Source: Scybalousia_A sp045221575 (GTDB taxonomy: Bacteria > Bacteroidota > Bacteroidia > Bacteroidales > P3). From it: 10,639 nt of DNA. The position numbers and the translations under genes are program-made. The notes beneath the pieces were generated by a model. The model was not told the origin of the DNA and searched no databases. It worked only from the letters and a program-made list of their open reading frames with translations. Below, one piece after another: positions 7,497 to 10,639 of this stretch (the stretch's first letter is position 1; each line of letters opens with the position of its first letter). The stretch covers positions 1 through 10,639 of the forward strand of contig JBGUWU010000032.1 in NCBI GenBank assembly GCA_045221575.1, in the 5' to 3' direction.

Positions 7497-8090
7497 TTAT
7501 AAAATATTTATACCAAAGATAGAAGATAGCTGATTTAAAATGTTTTCTTTATTATCTTTATTTACTTTTAGCAGAATCTCATTTGTAGCAGTATAACTGT
7601 ATGATGATTTATCAAAACGATTATCTTTTAAAAACTTATTCACATTAGCCATTACTGAGAAGTCAAAAGAAAAACGAATATCTTCAGTAATAGTTCTCTC
7701 TATTATCTCTGCATTATCTAATGCTTCCACACTTGCTTGCTTATATGCTTTGGCTAAGTTAGAAGCACCAAGTTTTATGCCTCCAAAATAACGAACTACC
7801 ACAATGAGTATATTAGTTAAATTATTAGATTCTATTACACCAAGAATCTTTTCTCCAGCTGTATGTGAAGGCTCTCTGTCATCAAAAGCACGTGTTTGAG
7901 CATCTTTTCCAATGCCTATCTTATAAGCAAAACAATGATGACGAGCATCATAATATTCTTTCTTTAGATTCTCAACAAATTGTTTTACCTCTTCAGTATT
8001 CTCGATAGGATAAGCAAAAGCGAGAAAACTACTTTTGTTTTCCTTATATTCTCCTTTACAACTCTGCTTTATAGTTAAAAAAGTATCCAA
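7497..8090 (-). CDS. yigZ: YigZ/IMPACT (UPF0029) family protein, TTG start
   Basis: Cytosolic protein of the YigZ family, related to the eukaryotic translational regulator IMPACT. Its bacterial function is unsettled. The UPF0029 domain (about 15-125) shows the family signatures DARHHCFAY (48-56), DDREPSHTAG (70-79) and RYFGGIKLG (100-108). The remaining 70 residues fit the small DUF1949-like C-terminal domain. The 197-residue length is typical. The start is TTG at 8088-8090. No in-frame ATG lies between it and the upstream in-frame stop at 8127-8129, and the first internal Met is residue 147, beyond all the motifs. The N-terminus MDTFLTIKQSCKGEYKE resembles family members that start MDTY, which supports TTG. 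It is the last gene of the minus-strand operon, 25 nt after the acetyltransferase. Confidence 0.88.
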   Translation of the reverse strand: MDTFLTIKQSCKGEYKENKSSFLAFAYPIENTEEVKQFVENLKKEYYDARHHCFAYKIGIGKDAQTRAFDDREPSHTAGEKILGVIESNNLTNILIVVVRYFGGIKLGASNLAKAYKQASVEALDNAEIIERTITEDIRFSFDFSVMANVNKFLKDNRFDKSSYSYTATNEILLKVNKDNKENILNQLSSIFGINIL

Positions 8091-8115
8091 TGCTTTATTA
8101 TATATTTGTATGATT

Positions 8116-8646
8116 TTATTCTTTTTCTAATTTGCGTATAAGTTTTGCGGGAACACCACCAACAAGAGAGTTGTCTTCAATATCTTTTGTAACTACGGCT
8201 CCAGCAGCTACAACAACATTATTGCCAATTTTTACACCGGGAAGTATAGTGCAGTTGCTTCCAATCCAAACATCATTACCTATTTTTATTGGTTCGGCAA
8301 AAGCAAAGTGTTCTCTTCTTTGCTTAGCATCTAAAGGGTGATTGACTGTTGTTATTACTGTGTTAGGTCCAATCAAAACATTATCGCCAAATTCTACCTT
8401 TTCAATATCTAATATGGCTACGTTATTGTTTGCAAGAAAATTATTACCTATTGATATATTTTTTCCATTATCACAAGTAAAGGTAGGCATTATAACAACA
8501 CCTTCTCCAACTTTGCCAAACAATTCTTTTATTGCCTGATAGCGTTTATCATAATCTTTTATCTCTATTGCATTAAGTTTTTGATACCTTTCTACTGCAA
8601 GCAACTTTCTCTCTGTTATCTTATCATCTGCAAAGTTATACTTCAT
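8116..8646 (-). CDS. Maltose/galactoside O-acetyltransferase-like (hexapeptide repeat)
   Basis: Acetyl-CoA-dependent O-acetyltransferase of the Maa/LacA/NodL group, cytosolic and expected to be a trimer. Residues 1-50 form the helical maltose acetyltransferase N-terminal region (ERYQKLNAIEIKDYDKR). From about 50 the chain is a left-handed beta-helix of hexapeptide repeats with turns such as ISIGNN, VEFGDN, IKIGND, VWIGSN and VKIGNN. His103 in VNHPLD matches the catalytic His of LacA-type enzymes. The C-terminal GGVPAKLIRKL is the usual acetyl-CoA-binding end. The 176-residue length is a little short of LacA (about 200) but normal for Maa-like proteins. The acceptor sugar cannot be predicted. 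The start is ATG, 10 nt after the upstream stop codon, so it is cotranscribed with the genes on both sides. Confidence 0.9.
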   Translation of the reverse strand: MKYNFADDKITERKLLAVERYQKLNAIEIKDYDKRYQAIKELFGKVGEGVVIMPTFTCDNGKNISIGNNFLANNNVAILDIEKVEFGDNVLIGPNTVITTVNHPLDAKQRREHFAFAEPIKIGNDVWIGSNCTILPGVKIGNNVVVAAGAVVTKDIEDNSLVGGVPAKLIRKLEKE

Positions 8647-8656
8647 TATCTTATCC

Positions 8657-9055
8657 TTATTTTTCTAATAGTTCTACAAAACTTTTAGGAAGAGCAATAT
8701 TTTCTTCATTTAAAGCCTCTGCAAATAAAGGAGCAATCTCTTCTTCTTTAAAACCAGCAATACCGCAACCTATCTTAGTAACATAGAAAAACAAATCTCT
8801 ACGCTGTTTTGCAAACTCAATAAATTCATCAACGTATGGTTTAATTGTTTCTACTCCACCTTGCATAGTAGGTATTCCGTATGAGTTTCCTTGTAAACCA
8901 ACACCTTGTCCCCAAATAGCACCAAAATGTTCTACTGCTGTTCTTGCAGCACCTCCTCCATGCATACCCTCTAAGTTACTACCAAAAACAAATATCTCAT
9001 TTTCTTTTAACTCTCTTATATAATTTGGAGTAAAGTTTTGATTGTTAGTATTCAT
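8657..9055 (-). CDS. A1S_2505-like small protein, macro-domain-like motifs
   Basis: A 132-residue protein resembling the widespread family annotated as A1S_2505-type phage non-structural protein. Biochemical function is unknown. Visible motifs are FVFGSNLEGMHGGGAA (22-37), GQGVGLQGNSYGIPTMQGG (49-67) and the Cys-containing VTKIGCGIAGF (92-102). The Asn-rich and glycine-rich loop after the first strand, then a hydrophobic strand ending in GCGIAGF, recalls ADP-ribose-binding macro domains. That comparison is an inference from pattern only. I place the start at the ATG 9053-9055. A reading frame continues 36 nt upstream to a TTG (9091), but that lies inside the -7 promoter box and would add a Lys-rich low-complexity stretch. 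First gene of the minus-strand operon. The phage-derived name does not imply a prophage here. Confidence 0.75.
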   Translation of the reverse strand: MNTNNQNFTPNYIRELKENEIFVFGSNLEGMHGGGAARTAVEHFGAIWGQGVGLQGNSYGIPTMQGGVETIKPYVDEFIEFAKQRRDLFFYVTKIGCGIAGFKEEEIAPLFAEALNEENIALPKSFVELLEK

Positions 9056-9088
9056 ACTTTTTTTCTTTTTTTTGTTAATATTTATCTG

Positions 9089-9096
9089 CAAAGTTA
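9089..9096 (-). promoter_or_regulatory. -7 promoter box of the minus-strand operon
   Basis: The minus strand reads TAACTTTG, a perfect TAnnTTTG box continuing as the very common TAACTTTGCA. It lies 33 nt before the ATG at 9055. The same octamer forms the leftward promoter at 57-64. The -33 region has no clear TTTG. Transcription should start near 9082, which excludes the TTG at 9091 as a start codon. Confidence 0.6.
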
Positions 9097-9136
9097 CAAT
9101 AAAATTTTAAATACCTCGTTATCCTATTTAAAGAAA

Positions 9137-9151
9137 AGGAATTTAGTTCCT
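9137..9151. promoter_or_regulatory. Small inverted repeat upstream of serA
   Basis: AGGAA-TTTAG-TTCCT is a 5-bp inverted repeat in the 143-nt divergent gap between the A1S_2505-like gene and serA, 47 nt before the serA ATG. It could be an operator or a leader hairpin. No clear TAnnTTTG box for serA is visible, although a purine-rich AAAAGAAG directly precedes its ATG. Low certainty because the repeat is short. Confidence 0.25.
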
Positions 9152-9198
9152 GAATCTTAAGTTAATTAATAAACAAACCAAATAAATATTAAAAGAAG

Positions 9199-10119
9199 AT
9201 GACAAAAGTATTGGTAGCAACAGAGAAACCTTTCGCAAAGGCAGCTGTTGATGGCATTAGAGAAATAGTAGAAAAAGCAGGATTTGAGCTTGCTTTATTA
9301 GAGAAATACACAGACGTAGCAGATTTCTATAAGGCTGTAGAAGATGTAGATGCTCTTATAGTACGTTCTGATAAAGTAACAAAAGAAGTTATTGACCACG
9401 CTAAAAATCTTAAGATAGTGGTTAGAGCAGGTGCTGGTTTTGATAACCTTGACCTTGAAGCTTGCACAAATAGAGGTATCGTTGCAATGAATACTCCAGG
9501 GCAAAACTCAAATGCAGTAGCTGAGTTAGCTTTAGGTCTTATGATATACATGGCAAGAACAAACTTCACTCCAGTAGCAGGTACTGAACTTAAAGGAAAA
9601 CGTTTAGGTATTCACGCATACGGTAACGTTGGAAGACTTGTTGCTATGAAAGCTAAAGCAATGGGAATGGAAATAATGGCTCTTGACCCATTTATCCCAG
9701 CAGAAAAAATAGAAGCAGACGGAGTAAAAGTAGCAAAAGATGTTAATGACCTTTATTCTTCTTGTGATTATGTTTCTTTACATATTCCTGCAAATGATCA
9801 AACAAAGAACTCTATCAACTACGAATTATTAAGCAAAATGCCTAAGGGTGCTTGTTTGGTAAATACAGCAAGAAAAGAAGTTATCAATGAAGCTGATATG
9901 GCTAAACTATTAGCAGAAAGAGAAGACTTCAAATATGTTACTGATATAGCAGCAGCAAACGATGAAGAACTTAAAGCATTTGCTCCTCGTTATTTCTCAA
10001 CACCTAAGAAAATGGGTGCTCAAACAAAAGAAGCAAATATCAACGCTGGACTTGCAGCAGCAAGACAAATAGTTGATTTTATCGTTAATGGAGTAACAAA
10101 ATTCCAAGTAAATAAATAA
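9199..10119 (+). CDS. serA: D-3-phosphoglycerate dehydrogenase, short lysine-type
   Basis: This enzyme oxidises 3-phosphoglycerate to 3-phosphohydroxypyruvate with NAD+, the first step of serine synthesis, in the cytosol. At 306 residues it is the short type III form with no ACT or ASB regulatory domain, so serine feedback through ACT is not expected. The substrate-binding domain surrounds VRAGAGFDN (75-83). The Rossmann motif is AYGNVG (140-145), with Ala at the first glycine position. D163 at the end of the next strand fits NAD preference. Arg225 in NTARKE is the conserved catalytic Arg. The usual TPH near the end reads TPK, so Lys270 replaces the catalytic His. The same feature defines the type IIIK enzyme of Entamoeba histolytica and related Bacteroidota proteins. 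The gene stands alone; serC, often adjacent in Bacteroidales, is not in the window. Confidence 0.92.
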   Translation: MTKVLVATEKPFAKAAVDGIREIVEKAGFELALLEKYTDVADFYKAVEDVDALIVRSDKVTKEVIDHAKNLKIVVRAGAGFDNLDLEACTNRGIVAMNTPGQNSNAVAELALGLMIYMARTNFTPVAGTELKGKRLGIHAYGNVGRLVAMKAKAMGMEIMALDPFIPAEKIEADGVKVAKDVNDLYSSCDYVSLHIPANDQTKNSINYELLSKMPKGACLVNTARKEVINEADMAKLLAEREDFKYVTDIAAANDEELKAFAPRYFSTPKKMGAQTKEANINAGLAAARQIVDFIVNGVTKFQVNK

Positions 10120-10142
10120 TAGTTAGATAAACTAATAACAAG

Positions 10143-10177
10143 AAAAGGCAGTTGCATTTTGCGACTGCCTTTTTTTT
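10143..10177 (+). terminator. Rho-independent terminator of serA
   Basis: The nine-base arms GGCAGTTGC (10147-10155) and GCGACTGCC (10161-10169) pair with one G-T wobble around an ATTTT loop. Eight T residues follow (10170-10177). Preceding A residues (10143-10146) could extend the stem. It sits 23 nt after the serA stop codon, and the third repeat copy begins at the base after the T-run. Confidence 0.93.
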
Positions 10178-10370
10178 AATTAGAAATTAGTAATTAGAAA
10201 TTAGAAATTGGGGTGGCTTCGAAGAAGACAGCCAAATTACTTAAACTAATTAGAAATTAGAAATTAGAAAAGAGAAATTAGTAATTGGCGGATTAACGCT
10301 TAAAAAGTTTAGTCGCTATGCATAATTTCTAATTACTAATTACTAATTACTCATTACTAATTTCTAATTT
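10178..10370 (-). repeat. Dispersed heptamer-armed repeat, copy C (inverted, composite)
   Basis: This copy has three heptamer arrays: ATTAGAA/ATTAGTA at 10178-10209 and 10248-10286, and the inverted TTCTAAT/TACTAAT form at 10324-10370. The shared core lies between the second and third arrays. Read on the minus strand it is GCATAGCGACTAAA followed by GCGTTAATCCGCC (10322 down to 10287), so it is inverted relative to copies A and B. Between the first and second arrays is an unrelated 38-nt insert (10210-10247) with a small hairpin: TGGCT 10214-10218, AGCCA 10230-10234, loop containing the palindrome TTCGAA. The copy fills the gap between the serA terminator and the last codon of the convergent secreted-protein gene. 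No coding capacity is seen. Confidence 0.85.
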
Positions 10371-10639
10371 GAAAGAATTATTTTTTTGACGGTTTGTCCG
10401 CTGTTGGTTATTACTTTTATAAAATATGTTCCTTGTGGAAGAGTGTTAAGATTTATTTGATAGTTATAGGCATTAACTTCTTTTTCTAATAGAACTTTGC
10501 CTTGTTCATCATATACTTGCAAACTCTTTATCTTATATCCGCAATTAATATTTACCTCTTCTTTTGCTGGATTAGGAAAAACATGAGTAAAATTAGAAAT
10601 ATCTCTTGTTTCATTTAATCCTACTCCATGCCATTCTTC
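10364..10639 (-). CDS. Secreted protein with type IX sorting tail, 3' end only
   Basis: The last 91 residues of a gene that enters from the right edge, so the start and main domain are not visible. The fragment carries a classic C-terminal sorting domain of the type IX secretion system (por secretion tail). It has the opening motif VFPNPAKEEVNI (20-31), then IKSLQVYDEQGKVLL (37-51), then LNTLPQGTYFIKVITNSG (64-81) and the closing VKKIILSN. Such cargo crosses the outer membrane and is usually anchored to the surface or released after tail cleavage. The preceding EEWHGVGLNETRDISNF is a linker or the end of an unknown domain. The TAG stop (10364-10366) is supplied by the heptamer array of repeat copy C. 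The fragment is too short for the track of complete reading frames but is clearly coding. Confidence 0.9.
   Translation of the reverse strand, partial: EEWHGVGLNETRDISNFTHVFPNPAKEEVNINCGYKIKSLQVYDEQGKVLLEKEVNAYNYQINLNTLPQGTYFIKVITNSGQTVKKIILSN

Noticed and set aside
8132..8539. Two consecutive plus-strand reading frames opposite the acetyltransferase
   Set aside because: They mirror the hexapeptide-repeat codons of the real minus-strand gene and have no recognisable domain or promoter.
8657..9055. Prophage remnant suggested by the phage-type family name
   Set aside because: No integrase, attachment site, structural phage gene or change in composition is visible; the gene is in an ordinary operon.
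9120..9198. Riboswitch or leader-peptide attenuator before serA
   Set aside because: Only a 5-bp inverted repeat is present; there is no long structured region, terminator-like hairpin or short leader reading frame.
9298..9569. Minus-strand reading frames inside serA
   Set aside because: Fully antisense to an intact, highly conserved enzyme gene; no independent support.
10210..10370. Small RNA gene in copy C
   Set aside because: It lies directly after a strong terminator, with no promoter box of its own; the hairpin is short and the rest is heptamer array.

Overview
The window comes from an AT-rich genome of the phylum Bacteroidota, most likely an anaerobic or microaerobic member of the Bacteroidales. 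Several independent signs agree. There are TAnnTTTG promoter boxes and no clear Shine-Dalgarno sequences. There is a DUF4292 lipoprotein, the long Bacteroidales-type amidophosphoribosyltransferase homologue, a short 3-phosphoglycerate dehydrogenase of the lysine active-site type, an FprA flavodiiron protein, and the C-terminal tail of a type IX secretion cargo. I see no tRNA, rRNA, CRISPR array, transposase or prophage module.

Layout. Positions 1-296 are non-coding. They hold a minus-strand promoter firing off the left edge, the first copy of an unusual dispersed repeat, and a -7 box for fprA. FprA (297-1475, +) is an O2/NO-detoxifying flavodiiron protein. A second repeat copy separates it from a tightly packed plus-strand operon at 1606-7496: nadE (NAD+ synthase), a long purF homologue, a DUF4292 lipoprotein and an Uup-type ABC-F ATPase, with junctions of +5, +4 and -1 nt. 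The operon meets a three-gene minus-strand operon head-on with no spacer at 7496/7497. In transcription order that operon is an A1S_2505-like small protein, a hexapeptide acetyltransferase and a YigZ/IMPACT-family protein. Its promoter is at 9089-9096. Divergently, serA (9199-10119, +) ends in a strong intrinsic terminator. The third, composite repeat copy follows, and then the 3' end of a secreted protein gene (10364-10639, -).

Most notable points. (1) Three copies of a repeat share a core (TAGCGACTAAA ... TTAATCCGC) flanked by inverted arrays of the heptamers ATTAGAA/ATTAGTA. The arrays carry stop codons in every frame on both strands and sit directly on gene 3' ends. (2) The NadE glutaminase domain lacks its catalytic cysteine, although the synthetase domain looks intact; the next gene carries an Ntn glutaminase. 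(3) SerA has Lys in place of the catalytic His. (4) Two minus-strand genes raise start-codon questions. One reads from TTG, with family resemblance supporting it. The other should start 36 nt inside its longest reading frame, because the outer start lies in the promoter.

No complete new multi-gene defence or mobile system is visible. The strongest candidate for something undescribed is the heptamer-armed repeat family.
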